DNA of 64,000 nucleotides from Wuchereria bancrofti. Its lineage: Eukaryota > Nematoda > Chromadorea > Rhabditida > Onchocercidae. Within the stretch, counting starts at the first letter, position 1; each line of letters starts with the position of its first letter. Positions 1-14,175 of this stretch are shown here, piece after piece. The notes below the pieces were generated by a model. It worked only from the letters and a program-made list of their open reading frames with translations. It was not told the DNA's origin and did not search any database. The position numbers were made by a program, and so were the translations under genes. The stretch spans positions 6,389,177 through 6,453,176 of the forward strand of contig SSBO01000012.1 of NCBI GenBank assembly GCA_005281725.1, written 5' to 3'.

Positions 1-3000
1 GAATTCATGGGAAAGTGAACTAAAATTGGACAGCTGGAAATTAAAACATGCAACTGTAACTTACCTGAATTTGATTTCTTTTAAAATTTACTAAAAAAAG
101 AAAACTGCAAAATGATTCAAGAGCAACTAAATTCACATGCGTCCTTGTTTTATGCTCCGAACCAGAAATATCACGAAATCCTCTCGGTTGACACTTTGGG
201 AGGTGTTAACTACGCAAATCATCGTTTCCAAGAAACAATGTATTCCATAAAACAATAATTTGCTAAGTTTTGTTCATTTTGTTTCCGACATCAATTGAGT
301 GAAACAGATTACCAAAGTGTAGACAAAAACTTATAAGTAATTGTGTGTCCACATCATTACCAATAACATGTCTAAGAATACAACAGAAACATAGATTATT
401 ATAATGCGTTAACTGGGATGCGGAATGACTGACTGGTGATATTTATTTATAAATTTTACCTGTTCATTTTAAACGATAACTTCCAAAAAATCCAAATTGC
501 GATATAAAACTAACAATGACTACTCGACGACATCAAAGTATCACTATGAACTGGATGAAATGACTGACATACTGCGTCTCACCACGTTAAAATAAATTTT
601 TTAGATACTGCTGTTTGTTACTCACTTGTCGGGATGAAATAAAGTCACGTGACAGATTGGCGTTCAATCATAGCAGTTTGTGGTATGAAATAGAAACTAT
701 TTTCATCGATCCTCGTTCTTGCTACATACAAAAGTATAGTGGTGAAGGATAAAGTCGAGATTTACTTTGATTCTGATGCATAGAATCCTTGGGGAACTAC
801 TTCTATAAAAAAATCACTCCACAAGTATATTTCCTAGATTTTGGAAGACTGACCTTAGATATATTAAAAGGTCGGCAGATTGTTTAGCAAAGTTATTTCA
901 CGGACGAAAATCGTCGCGCTACTTTTTTTCGTTGAAAAAATGAAATAGCAAGCTTAGTGACATTAAAATGCCTGGAATTTGACTTTGTATGTCTGATTTC
1001 TAAGTAAAAGTGTGTCTAATAAGCGATTATGCATTTATTTGAAAACGCATTAACAAAATAGTATTATGAACTTTAAAAAGGAATCACTGAGTTTTATATT
1101 CATGTATCCATGGAAGGAAAAATTTTCCTTTTTGACTTGCCTACTTTTTCTTGCTTTAAAAATCGACCAGAAAGGCTTATCTCTTCATTAAATATGTTTT
1201 GTATGGAACTTTAAATAGCAATGCACTTTGGATGTTACTTAAATGTGAAATACGTGAAAATATTTTAACATTCATCATTCTGGCAATGAAATGATTAAAT
1301 ATTTTAACCAACAAGCAATTGAAGAGAATAATCATACTTTCTAGAAAATAAGAAACTTGAGCAGCTAAATTTCTGATCTGTTTATTGATGATTGACATTT
1401 GTAAGGATAAGTGCAAATTGAATTATTGTAAAGAAGGATTTAGCAATGATGCACTTTAAGGGAGAATTAACAAGCCATTCGAGGCTCCGCTTTGTCGGAG
1501 TATTTGGAATGAATATTTCTTCGATAGTCATTATTTAGCCGGTGAATTTCCTTGTCCTTTCTTTTTTTTTTGAGCTTGTGAAATGTAACAGTTGGTTCAA
1601 CATTCACTATACTTTCTTTAGTAAAATTAACAATATCGGAAAGTATTTAACAGAGCAAAAAGATGCAGGAAGAAAGACAAAAGGATGGTGTGTAAGATGG
1701 GAAAAGAGGGAGACAAATTGCGCAGAATTATGAAGCAGCTTAGAATCTAACAAAGAAAGGTTATCGGTTGACTGGGATTCTCGAAATACTTATTTTAATC
1801 ACCTGAAGTCTTTATGACCGGTGTAAATTTTTAAATCCTTCCACTCATTCTTCAAAAACTGTGATAATTGGTAGTGACATGATCAAACAAGTAGAAATGC
1901 ATTCTATCCAATTCAACATCTTTATTTAAATACAAGTCGATCAAAATATTGCTAAATATTTGCGGCAGATACTTTGATAGCATTGCCGAAACGAAGAATT
2001 AACTAAATGTTTACCTTAAATTATTCCACGCAAACGGCAGTTATTCGATGAAGAAAATATAGTTCTAATATAAATAATATTTCGGAAGGCTGCAACATAA
2101 CGACAAGCAAAGGAATACGAAAAAAATTCTTTCAGTAGGATTAAAAAATGTCAAAAACTGAATGTTTTGTTTGTAGAAAACGCAGAAAGGAGTTTCTTAG
2201 TGGAATAGTGATTTAAAATTAAAATCTTTGGTACATATCAGGTTTATGCAATTACTTGCAATAACCAGAAATGCGCAAGGAAGATGAAGCATTCACGAAC
2301 TGAACTAACTGTATCAGTGGTCATAATAGCATTTTTTTGCTAAAGCAATGAAAAACTTTTCACCGAGAGAACTTTCCATAATATTTAAAACTTCCATAAT
2401 TAACTTTGCTTCATACAAATCCAAATAGACTTGGATATTAACATTTCTTCTCCAACTTAAAAATTCAAAGAAATCTTCGACAAACCGAAAAAATGTAATA
2501 CACACAACTTTTTTTTTTGTTTCGTTATTTATTCCCACTTGGAAGTGGTCGTGCTCATTCACAGCAAATAGCATGGCTTGGGATTGATTTCAAAATCATA
2601 GAATTGCAGAAAAAAGAGGATTCATAACAAAACAATGACTTTGGCACTAGGCATACTCCAGTGTGATTTTCAAACATTAAAAGAGTTTTTCGAGCATCTA
2701 TTTCTTTTTGTGCAGGAATATTAAACAGAAAAGAGGAAAAAGGACATGTCTTCGATCGCATTTTAAACTATTTCTGCAGTTGTTTTACCTAACTTTTAAA
2801 ATTAGAATCAGTTCAATAAGCCGATCTCTTTCCAAATTAGTGTTTTAATACTCAAATCAAGATATCTTGAAAATACATTGATCCTTCCCTCTATCTAATC
2901 TTTCTTTCTTGTCCACACCTGGTTCCCTTCTTTCATCAATGACCTTTTTCTTATTAAACGAACATCAGAGAATCTGATTTCCACTAAAAATCCAGTAATG

Positions 3001-6000
3001 ATGACCATATTTCCTAACTGAAATAAATGTATATATTATTATATATTTCATACTCACCCATTCTTGAAAGCAAAATAAAAATCCTAATTTTTCATAAAAA
3101 TTACACCTTAACTAAGCTATTTTGCTTAATAATTTGTCTATTTTCTACTGCACTATGAAATTGATTGCAAGAAAAAAAATTTTTTTCCCAGTGAAAATAC
3201 TTCCGTTACTTGTGATCAGCACAGGATTTTTTCTATTCTCAGGCTAAAATTTCTAATACTTTGGAGGTACAATATAAACTGCTGGAAACTAGGCAGATGA
3301 AATTTGTGGAATAAATTTTCACGAATTTTTGTACGTAAATTATTCTGAAATAAAGTCTTAAGGAAAAATGATGACCTTGAATAAACTTAAGTAAAATCAT
3401 CTAACTGCAGAATAATTTGCTTAAGCAGGATAGTGGCAGTTATAACTTACCACGTATATTTATTGTTAAATTGAACAGGTAATATGAAAGGACGGAAAGG
3501 AGAAGCATATCGTATTGGCCTCTCGTGCTCCTTTTGTCAAAATCATTTGTAGTCCTCTGTTTTGCCATGAGTGGATTCAATCAATACTATGATCACCAAA
3601 GCTAGTTAATGGAAGCGATAGTAACTGTCACAAAAATGACATTCAATATTCAATTTCCCTTTCGCAAATCGTGAAAAGAAATACTGCTTATACATTAAAA
3701 CTAGCGGACAAAGTGCGATTTTGAGTGTTTCATCGATGATGCGGACTGAATGAGAAAGTGGGAAGTTTATCAGAAACTGAAAGGAATGATGAGCTTAAAG
3801 ATGAAAAGTTGAAGTAGGATGAAAAAGTGTTGCTTAAGCTATTTGTTTGTGTCTAGATTTTGCTTACGTTACTTTAAAAATCTTCACAAGAATTAGCATT
3901 AAAATTACTTTCTAAATTATCAGAAAACTTCATTTTAATAGCAAAACATTTGACCCATGCTTTTTTCTTGGAATTTGCATAAGCTATTTTAAAATTTTTA
4001 GCAAAAATTGGCTCTTTTTTTGCAGATTTCATCTGATTTCCCAATAGTCAAGCATTATCTCCTCATAATTTGCAGCTCCAACTTTTTTACGAAATGATAA
4101 GCAGACTCTATTTTATAGAATAAGAAGCGTTGCTTGTTCTTTTTCTTTGCTGCTTTGACGATTGTGTTTGTTATAGCTAGGACGATGAAATTCTCCTGCC
4201 TTGCAACCCTATTCCGCGTTATAAGGATTAGAAGTAAGCTCGTCAAAGCCCACTTCTCAATTTAAGCTGGAGTCCTGCAGTAAGCTGAAAACTGTTCCCA
4301 ACCTCTACTGCACGTGAAATCTCAATGATCTCATTAATCTTTATCATGTGAAGATATTGCCGACGACTGTTTTCTTTCGCCGTTCATGATATATTCCAAA
4401 AAGTATTTTTCAACGTTTCACTAATTTTCACGTCTTCCAATAGCGTTCTTTTTTCAAATTTAGAGAGCTTTTTTTTTCAAAAAACAGAATCTTTTTTTTT
4501 TTTTACAAAAATTTTGTTACTCCATACTCTAGCATTCTAGTAGGCTTAAATCAAAGTGGGGATAAGCGCTAACAACTTCCCTAGTGATTTTGACTGCACA
4601 ATTATCAAAAGTTCAAAGTGATAGAAAACTGATAATTTTGATAACTTGGTTATTACTGATTAGCGAAAATGAGAGTGAAGTGTTTTAGAATACAAATAAA
4701 ATAAATATCCGTAAACGAGCTTATAAAGATCTCATCTTGTAGACAATAACTAATATCGCTTCAGGCAAGAATTATATTATCGGCGATACAAAATGAAGAA
4801 AATGGTTCACAAAAATTATTTGGGTAAGTGTAGACAGAAAAAATAATGGGATAGAAATTAATTATACGAACAAAAAAGAAGAAACTATGTCAACGTGCAA
4901 GATATCACATATGCAAATAAAATAAAAACAAGCAGTTTTCATATGGAATCTATCTAGAAATATCTTCTAAAGTGGTACAATAAGAATTACATGCTACTGT
5001 CTTTCCTTTTAGGTACCTCAGAAGATTACGACGTTGCTAAAATTACAACTTTTAAAAGTATGGAAAGTGGAGCTTTCATGACGGTGTACCCCTTTGAACA
5101 TATTGGCTCAGTCAGCATTTTCTGATTAACAAAATAAATTCTAAAGATTTCGTCAAAAGAAATCTTTGTGCAAAATCCTTGTTTTGTTTCGTTAACTTCA
5201 TTCCGAAAACCTAACATTTCCTTGAAACTTTCTTTTTTTAAGAACAAGAAATACTGGGTCTGCGTTTGCTTTTTCAGTTCAAAAATTTGTATTCAACGAA
5301 CTAATATCCTATCAAACTATGATAAATTATGTTGAAACCACAGTGCAAATTTGAATTATCTACTCCACAAACGCTTGGAGATGAATTGCGCTTATTTAGC
5401 ATTAATTGAATTACTGCATTATTATTTTTAGCTTAATAAAAGCAAAATTATAAATAGATATATAATCTTCAGTAGGGAGGAAAAGCAAAATAAAGTAACA
5501 CGAATGTCAAGTTTATTTAGACTTGCAAAGTAACTATGTAAATGAAGATAAAACTTTACAGGTGGTTATTTTTAATGAAAATTAACTTTTTGATTGGCTA
5601 TGAACTGATGAAGCACGCGAATTTTTGTGCGGACATTTTCATTTACTACAGCCAACGGAAATCTCCTGATTTTGAAGTTAAAACTGACTCGATTCTTTAG
5701 TTAATAAGTGAAAACACATACAAAATTAAGCATAACCTATTTGAATACTCAAATTGAAGATGTTTTTCCATTTCGGGCAAAAAGCGCAAAACCATTAAAT
5801 ATGCACTTCTTTCATTTCATCCATTAATCGTTCTATCTATTGCAAAAATACTTCTCCAATTTGGGTTTTAAAAGGTTCTCAATTCATTTTTAATAACTTA
5901 ACAGTATTATAAGCATGCCATTATGATGTCCTTTTTTCTATTCAAACATGGTTATGTCACATACCAAATCAAACATATTTAAATGAAAAGAGAAAATAAA

Positions 6001-9000
6001 TCTTTTGAAAGCAAAAAAGTTTTTGCATTTATCAAAAGTGAGACCGATAGCTATCAACAAAAATGGGACTCATTAGGAACATTCATAATAGAACTGCTTT
6101 TCGAATATGTATCATTTTCCTGTCAGTTCACCTATTATTTTCTCTTATTAAGTCGGTAAGTGCTTTAGAATTAATGAGAAATGATTTTCTAATGAAAAGT
6201 TTTTGAGCACAAAAAAATACGAGGCATATGCTGAGAGATACTGAATATGAGATGAAGTAAAATCAGCTGTCGTTTCAGGTCATAAGTATATAAAACTAAT
6301 ATACTGCATCCGTTTCATTCATTTTTATCCTTTTCTTTCATTTAATAATTATTTAATTGCAGCATTTTTAAAATTAATATGCTGTTTATTATGGGATATG
6401 ATTTTTTTAAATGATTCCACTGATAAATATGAGTGAAAAATACTGTGACTAAACAGATATATTTCTCTATTAATTGTTTCTTCTTACAGCAGATGAAAAG
6501 ACTAAGCGGTTCTGAGTTAGAAGTGACCAAACAGGATTTAAAATATTAATGTTAAGTAGCGATTCCCGTGCCGTCATAAAAGGTATTTTATTCCAACATA
6601 AGTTGCGGTTTTCTTGATAAAGAACCAGAAAATTTGGAATGTTTACAAATGTTTCAGAGTTTTGAAATATTATTCAAAAATGAAATTTGGTTCAAATAGG
6701 AACGATAAATTCTTTCATAAACTCTTTTTTTCAAAATACCTCTTCAGAAGCTACTCACAGTCCTTTATTTAGATGAAAAAATATTGCAACTAGAATGAAG
6801 TTTTAACTGATTAAGTTATAAAAAAATTCTAAAAAATCAAAATTCGGACATAAGTACACACATATACATACATACATACATACGAATGGGTATTAAATCT
6901 ATAAAAATGACCCTAAATATTTATCTTCATGATCACTTCAAAATACTCATACTTCACTACAATTAATTCATAAAGGTACCAAGAAACAGTAAAATCTAAA
7001 AGCTGCCTTTACAAAAGGATTATGTTTTTTCACATTAAATGCACATACAAACGTAATTCTCACTGTTATCGAGTAGTTGAACAATTTTAATACGATAACA
7101 ATAAACTTCTAAAAATCTAAAAATGAGAAGTTTCGCAACTAGAATTTTTTTGTTGGTTGTTCTGAGATATTGCTGATACTCGAGATATTTAGAATAACAG
7201 AGATTTACCGACTTATATGATAGAAACATGAAATTTTTAAAGTTTAGCGTGCTCTGATTGAAATAGTATGAGTTGTTCCCTAGTCGTATTATTTCAGCCA
7301 TGAAACTCAATGCTTGTCGCCTTTCAAAAAGTATTAAATTACACATCTAATTAAGGAGTTGTAAATTAACTCCAATCAATCGTACCAGTAGTTTTTATAA
7401 AAAATACGAGGAACGGATAGTTTTTGAAGTAAATCAGTATTTTCTTTGCTTTCGGATCTTATCTTTTTCTTTTGAAGAACACTGTTCCACTCCAAAACAT
7501 CAACTCTAGTTGGTATCACATTAGTTTTCGATGGCCGTTTCACTATTCAGTGTCATTCTTCTCATTTTGAAAATCGTCTTACTGATAAATGTAAGCTCTA
7601 TGTTGGCTAAAAGCAAACATAATAAAGTAAGTTCATTTATCCGAAAAAAAAAACGTGTTACAGGATGTAAAAGATGGAAAAGAAATATGAATTGTGTCAC
7701 ATTTGTCGGATATAAAATCTTACACTTTCTGAATAACTAAATACCTGCTGCAATTTCCTCATTTATGTGACATAATAACTGGCCTTGAATATAAAACGGA
7801 TATAACTCATTTTCTATTTTTTTTTTGTTCTAGCGAAAGGGCACTTCACTTATAAGTACTGCTAATAAATGGTTCTGATACTGTAGCTGTACTACAGCTT
7901 CCCAAGGGAAACCACCATATAGGATGAATGCAAACTGATTAATATGATCAAGATATTTTCAAGCAAATTCAATGCTGTAGAAAGTTAGTATGTGATTAAA
8001 ACGATGAGTCTCATAGCTAAAAACAACAACCGAAAGTGAAATATGTGAATTAAATGATTGCCATTAAACAAGTTTGTGAAAAAATTAAATAATAATTATT
8101 TCAAAGAAATTCAAGCAAATAACTTCAAAATAGTGTTAAAAAATAGTGATAAGAAATGAACTTCAGCTGAGAACTGATGACGAATGAACAGAGAACTGAA
8201 GAATTGAATAGGTAACTTTATAAAAGTAATTCAATTACCTGTATTGAATATTAATTAGCACATTAATTGAAGAAAAATTCTATAAGTATTAATAGCATGA
8301 ATTAACTGTTATTATGATCGATGAAATATGGTGAATGAAGTTTTTTTATGGTAATTTTTGATGGCCATTGACATGAAAATTAACTGAATATGCAGAGAAT
8401 TCATAAATTAAGACCAATCCTAGAATGAATTTCAGTTAAACAACTGCAGCACAGCACTGAAATTGAGCAGAATAAAAAAAATTTGAAGAATAAATAATAT
8501 TCATGCTTAAATACCTTATTCCATCCAGATTTTGTATATTCTACCTTTTTCTACATTTCCCTTTCATCTCCATTAGCCCCTTTTCATAACTAGGTGACTT
8601 CGTTATGGTCAAACACAGCCTGTCACTTAATCATTTGGCTTCCGTTCGTGTGCTTTCACTCGTCACTCTCTTATTCATAAATGATATTTCCTGTTCTCAT
8701 TTTCTGAAAAAAATTGCTTGCCTAATGCTGTTCAAGTCGATTTCTTGACAGTGTCAAAATACACATAATTAGCATTCCTTCTAGATGGCTATTTTCCGAC
8801 TTTTCAACTGTTCCAATATTAAAGCTTCATTACAAAAGTTTGGCTAAAAGTTATTCTTTCAAGGAACTAATTCCAGCTAAAACAATTCCTTACGTTTGAG
8901 ACTAGTAGATATTAATTTCGTTATTTGAGTTTACAATTTTTGAAATAAAATCTGGACACGTTGAGAGAAATACGAATTTTGGCTCAGAATAATGAATAAT

Positions 9001-9330
9001 ATATTTCACTTGTAATGCAGTTGCACGAGTTCAAAGCAACACTTAGAGATCTGACAAATAAGAAAGTAAAAAAGAAATTGATAATTTTGCTTTTGTGGAC
9101 AACAAATTATTTTATGTTAATCCTTCGTCTCTTAGAATTCCCAGACAAAATCAAAATATGTAATTTTCAAATGTGAAAAAAAATCATTTTTTTTTTCAGC
9201 GTAGTAATGGAGATACATTTGGCGCACCAGTGCAGACTATTTTTCCCGACATGTTACATAAGTAGATGTCTGTTTCTACTACTTTTTAGCACTTTAAATT
9301 CTAATTAAATTTACTACTTTGAAAGAGAGC
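1..9330. other. Gene-poor AT-rich flank, no supportable gene
   Basis: All open frames here are short, AT-driven and lack the exon signature seen elsewhere in the window (a coding-like segment bounded by a TTTCAG-type acceptor and a GT donor in a consistent phase). I recognise no protein family and no RNA gene. The stretch holds only simple-sequence features: a CATA tetranucleotide run near 6864-6883, poly-T/poly-A runs, and a poly-A tract at 9338-9358. It could be intergenic sequence or the intron of a gene lying outside the window. Confidence 0.55.
6864..6883. repeat. CATA tetranucleotide microsatellite
   Basis: About five tandem copies of CATA, preceded by a short CA/TA-rich run. It lies in the gene-poor left flank and overlaps no gene model. 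Confidence 0.85.
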
Positions 9331-9337
9331 CGAGATC

Positions 9338-9358
9338 AAAAAAAAAAAAAAAAAAAAA
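9338..9358. repeat. Poly-A homopolymer, 21 bases
   Basis: An uninterrupted A run. It could be a plain mononucleotide tract or the tail of an old retroposed copy. I see no flanking target-site duplication, so the simple-repeat reading is preferred. Confidence 0.8.
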
Positions 9359-9599
9359 CTTTGGTTTTAAATAGAAGCAGGATATTCGTTACATATTGCT
9401 CCAAAATGAGTTGCAATTGAAATTTCGAAATTTTTTTTATACTTCGATTTATAAGAATTACTTGCTTTATTTATATCCAATTTTTGAAGTTCATTTGAAT
9501 ACCAATAATTGAATTTCAATAGGAAAGTGTTAATTTTGAAACACACTGTGGTCTTGCCAATAACAATTTCAGACCAAGGATAAAAGTTATAAAAGTTTA

Positions 9600-12500
9600 A
9601 AATGTAGTCACGGAGAAGATATCCAAATGAAACGAGATATGGTACAAATGATACAAGAAGATTCTTGAAGAGGAAGGAAGAATGGATGATGAAAAGTCCA
9701 AAGAGAAGAAAGGGACGGGACATAACAGTGGATTATAGGATGGGATGAGTGAGGAAGGGCGAGTGCTGCTGAGTGTCCTGATGTCCAGATTGAAGCCAGA
9801 TCCAGTGACGTAGTTGGTGTTGCACGGAAAACACAATCAGCCCCAATTCCACCCCCACTCTCACCTCCTCCACCTGCAGCTTATCTTCCAGATCACCAGC
9901 TGACTCAAATACTGCAACACACGACACCCTCTGCCCAGAATGATGTGATGTAATAGGTGTGCGGAGCGGAGGGCTATTATGGCACCCTCTCCCCCTTCCT
10001 CACTCTGCTAAGCAAAACACTGTTGTAAGGAAGCATCTGTTGTTTCGTAAAAGTAGGGGGAGAAGATGTAAGTTTAGGCTATCCTTATGTCGTCGGTCAC
10101 CATTTTGCCGTAATTCCGTCAATCCAAAATATCCAGTGGCTGAATTCTCTTGCCGATATTTCTCCAGTGTGCCGCTCTGAATGTTCTGGAATTTCAAATT
10201 AACGATATGTGGAGAGTTTTCGCCAGAAATATTTTTACCATTCTCTCTAAGATGCCTGTCAATCTGCTCGTGCTCTCCTCCCACTATCAATTTGTGGTTC
10301 AAAGATTTCCGAAGCAAAGACAACCGAAATATGCTAAAAACATGTTGCTTCAAATGTTTTTTTACGTTTTGTAATAAAATAAGATGACAAGAAAATAAAT
10401 CTCAAGAAGTTATAAGTCTACTTCACACTTCATTGTCTAGTCAAATACAAATATGTATAATTGGTATTTAGGAATTTGAAAGCTTTTTATAAAGTGAGAA
10501 GAGGGAACTTCTTTTTAGGAAGGGCTGTCGGCCATGGGAACTTCACTATTTGTTTGCAGTTAAATACACAATAGTTTTTTACGGTACACTGTTTATTTTG
10601 TATCTGTTCTGCCTGTAAAACAGCCCAAAATGCCTGTGACCTGTATGTCTGTCACTGTATAAGTTCTCTCTCCCCACCTCTAGAATCTGTTGCATTTCAC
10701 TGATTGCCTTGTAAATTATATATAATCATAAGGTTCATTGACGGAAAGTGCAGTGACTCTTGCAGTGATGTTCTGCTATCGCAATTTATGCATTGCGCTC
10801 CGGATCCCATTGATAATCCTTGGCGTTTTGGAACGTTTCGGAATTCCTTTTTTATATACATTAAAGAAAAGGTATGTATTATTGTGGGAAGAGTACGGAA
10901 TTTACTTAAATTTTGTTTACAGTACATATTCGCGATTTTATCACTGTTTCACCAACAAACATGTCAACAATGTCAACAAGAATGTCGTGATTTATTTGCA
11001 CTGTCTGGTCGACAGAATGTAGTAGCTGTTGTTCCTCTGCTCTTGTTAACCGGTAAACATAGTCATTGTCAGTAATGCCTTGCTGGATTTTCATTTTACA
11101 AGCAGTTTCAAATTTGTCTGCTCTCTGTCACGTATCTCTGATGTAAAGAGCGCAAAAGTTGTTTTACTCGTAATTTGCAGTTGTATGGGAATCATTTTTA
11201 TTATCTACTTAATATGCTTACAAAAAAGTACTAAAATCTTTGCTGCAACAAATTATTCGTTGTGTTTTAAATTTTTGTTAGATGTTATAAAAAGAATTAT
11301 TTTATGGAAGTTCCTTTATCTACTCATCTTTCTGGACAGTCTTCGTACAACACTAAAAAATTACTTGAATAACATCAATTTTGAAAATTTCTGGGTCGGA
11401 GAGAAATCAGAAAGATAAATAAATGGGAGAAACGTGCTCTTTAGTTTTAGGATATGACAGTTCATTTTCATTGAATTCATCATTTCCTATACGTGTTTGG
11501 AATGCATACACCACTCTAGCACTTTGTACAATATTTGATTTCATCTTCAGCCCTCTACACTGCCAAAAGTGTAAGATGAGAGGCCAATTTAAAATATTAC
11601 CAGAAGATAAGTTTGTATAAACGATGCTGAGTAGGTTAACCTTCTGTCGGTGAATTATTTGTGTCAAATCTCTCCATTTCTAGTAAAAACGTTAAAACTT
11701 TGGAAGTTCATGTTACTTATCCCGCTAAAACAGGCGCGTTATAGAGGTATTCTGTGAGACATATTTCGCTACCTAAAACAAATACACGCTTCCGTCAAAA
11801 CTTGAGTGTTTTAAAACACGGGGAAAGAATGTTTTTCATTCCAAGAGTGAATCATAAACAACCAAATAACAGTTTTTCGTGGTCCCCGTGCCAGGCACTA
11901 CAAAAATTGTTGCTTTAAAGCGCATTTCCACAATAGATCGTCTCTTCTCTACTTGATGTTGCTGTCCGAATATATATTGTACACATATTTTATGAAGGTA
12001 TTTGTGTGCGCAAAATGCTGAGATGAGCGAGGTTGTGTTGTTTATGCATAGAAAGGAATTAACATCTGGTGAGGAGCGGAACTGATTCAAATCGGATCAT
12101 AATAATCATTCATCGAGATGTATATGTGTCAATGTATGTGCGTGCTTCTAGCTGACTGTGGGTTTATTCGCAAAAATTTTTAATGGAAACATATTGGTAG
12201 TGTGGCGAATTATGGACGGTAATTAATACAGACGGAGGTTATGTAGGCTTTATTACCAATCCTTCGCATTCGCACAGCGAGAGCCAAGTGAAGCTGATTA
12301 TCGACAACGATCATCAACTGATCAATCCTTCTTCCAAATTCATGATTTTTTCACATGCGAACTGCTCCTGTAAGTTTCGAAGCGTAGGAGTGAAATGCAT
12401 ATATATAACGACATAAGCACTAACTTTCCTCGTCCCAAGGGCAAGTTGCTTGAGTATGATTGCTTTCTACATTAACCGACAATAGCTTTTTTCTATTCAG

Positions 12501-12950
12501 CACTTTTAATTACTTTTTTCTCTTTTCGGTCGCATTTCAACAATGATCCCTATACTATATAAGTTTTTTTTTTTTGGAGTTCTGCTTTAAAAAGTAATTT
12601 TATGAGCTATAACTTTACCAGTTGCACATCACCACCAATTACTCGTAGCATACATTTCAATACTAGTGATAAGCTAATATCTTGTCGATTGTTAATCAAT
12701 ATATTTCCATCGTCAGATTACATGTTTCTAACCACATTCAGCAGTGATCCAACACAGAGTTCTGTTTTGTCGAGACACCAAAACATTATTGATTATCGTT
12801 ATTAAACATTCGTTAAAAAAGTCAGAGTTTAATCGTTGATTGTTTAAACCAAGGCCAAATTCCGAATAGCCTATTCTTCTTTTCTTCTCCTCTCCCGCGA
12901 CTCTCCAAAAAAATCTATCCAAAAAAGGTTAAACCAGTTTCATTTTGTTT
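9600..12950. other. Higher-complexity island with open frames on both strands, no gene model
   Basis: Base composition is more balanced here than in the flank and several open frames of 60 to 120 codons occur on both strands. Examples are 10000-10353 (-), 10738-11022 (+), 10906-11094 (-), 11407-11667 (-) and 11836-12090 (-). A frame at about 12205-12408 (+) has no start codon but is stop-free for roughly 65 codons and coding-like, with NPSHSHSESQVKLI and a small cysteine group near its end. I could not chain these with matching splice phases or recognise a family. This may be an orphan gene, a decayed pseudogene or an old repeat. Confidence 0.25.
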
Positions 12951-14175
12951 ATATTCAACTAATACTAGAGATTAAATTATCAAATCATGCTTGTAGCTTC
13001 AAGAGAACTCTGTGCGTGATTACTAAGTTTTGAAAATCAGAAGATTAACTGAAAATATTAACATATTTTCCATAAGTTCACTTCCTGGAAATTTACTGAA
13101 AAGAAAGAGAGCATGTCAGATAGTGAAATATTACATTTTGTTCTTTAGAAAAACACAATATCAGTTATCTGAAAATGTTTAAAAATTTTTTCGAACACAC
13201 TTTTCTTGATTCTTTAAATTCATAACTTTTAAAATTCTTACAAAATACCACGAATAGTTCAGAAAACGATATTATTGTATTTATTTTCAAATTTATTTCT
13301 ATTTTTTTTTGGAATTTTAGCAGTGGATTTTTTTGCTTCTAAATTTAAATTCAAAAAAATAAAGCTGCATGCGTGATTTGTTGAAATTAGCGCTGCCTTG
13401 AGAATTTATGATTTTTGTTCAACTTACATAAAATTGTTAATATGTTCTATTAAATACAGTAATTCTTCTGGCCAAAATAAATTTTGGAACATTTAATGCA
13501 GTTCCAGTGCCTAACTGGACAACCGTGCATTAGTATTGCATTTTTAATGGATTTAAGAACTGAAGAAATAATGTCACAGGTTAGAGGCCTTTAGTGTAAT
13601 TATGGAACCTGAAGTATACGAATTCAAATTATTTTTCACACTGTATGAACTCCAACAAGAAACCAATCTAGTGAATGCGGCAAAATTAAACACCGTGTTT
13701 GATTGAGTGTTTGTTGACGGGTTTTGTAGCATCCAAATCATTTATCCTATTAAGAATAGCTTCAATTATTCTGACGACAATAACATTCCCACTGCCATTT
13801 CAGTTTTGATTATAAGAAAACCTAGTATCTTTTTTTCTGTGGAGAAGTGTTCAGTGTTCTTTTAAAGATTTTTTTATTTTTTCTCTATGTTTTGTTAGAT
13901 GATTCCATACGCGAATGATTCCAGATTCCCACATTTTGAAATTTCGATTTCTTGATTTTATGTTTTTATTCCAATTCTTTAAACGTAAATCAACTCTTTA
14001 GAAGAGCATTTTGCATTAATATAAAAACCGTTAAAATCGGAAGGTTTTATACCCTTAGTGATAATTTGATTTCAAAGTGCTAATAATACTCTGGTTTTGA
14101 TTGTATCAGACTTACGAAAATTTTAGAATTTTAATGGTGCATTAAACAGGATAATTGGTCCCTGCATACTTTAAA

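Noticed and set aside
1542..1733. Small secreted-like frame, compared with 7531-7740 as a possible peptide family (both end in a basic Trp/Cys pattern)
   Set aside because: The first has only a GTG start and both are AT-driven. The similarity is a few residues and no splice or promoter support was seen.
7531..7740. ATG-initiated small frame with a hydrophobic N-terminus
   Set aside because: The segment contains a GTAAGT donor and a TTACAG acceptor only 37 bases apart, too short for a confident intron, and there is no recognisable family.
9338..9358. Poly-A tract as a processed-pseudogene tail
   Set aside because: No gene-derived sequence lies on either side and no target-site duplication was seen.
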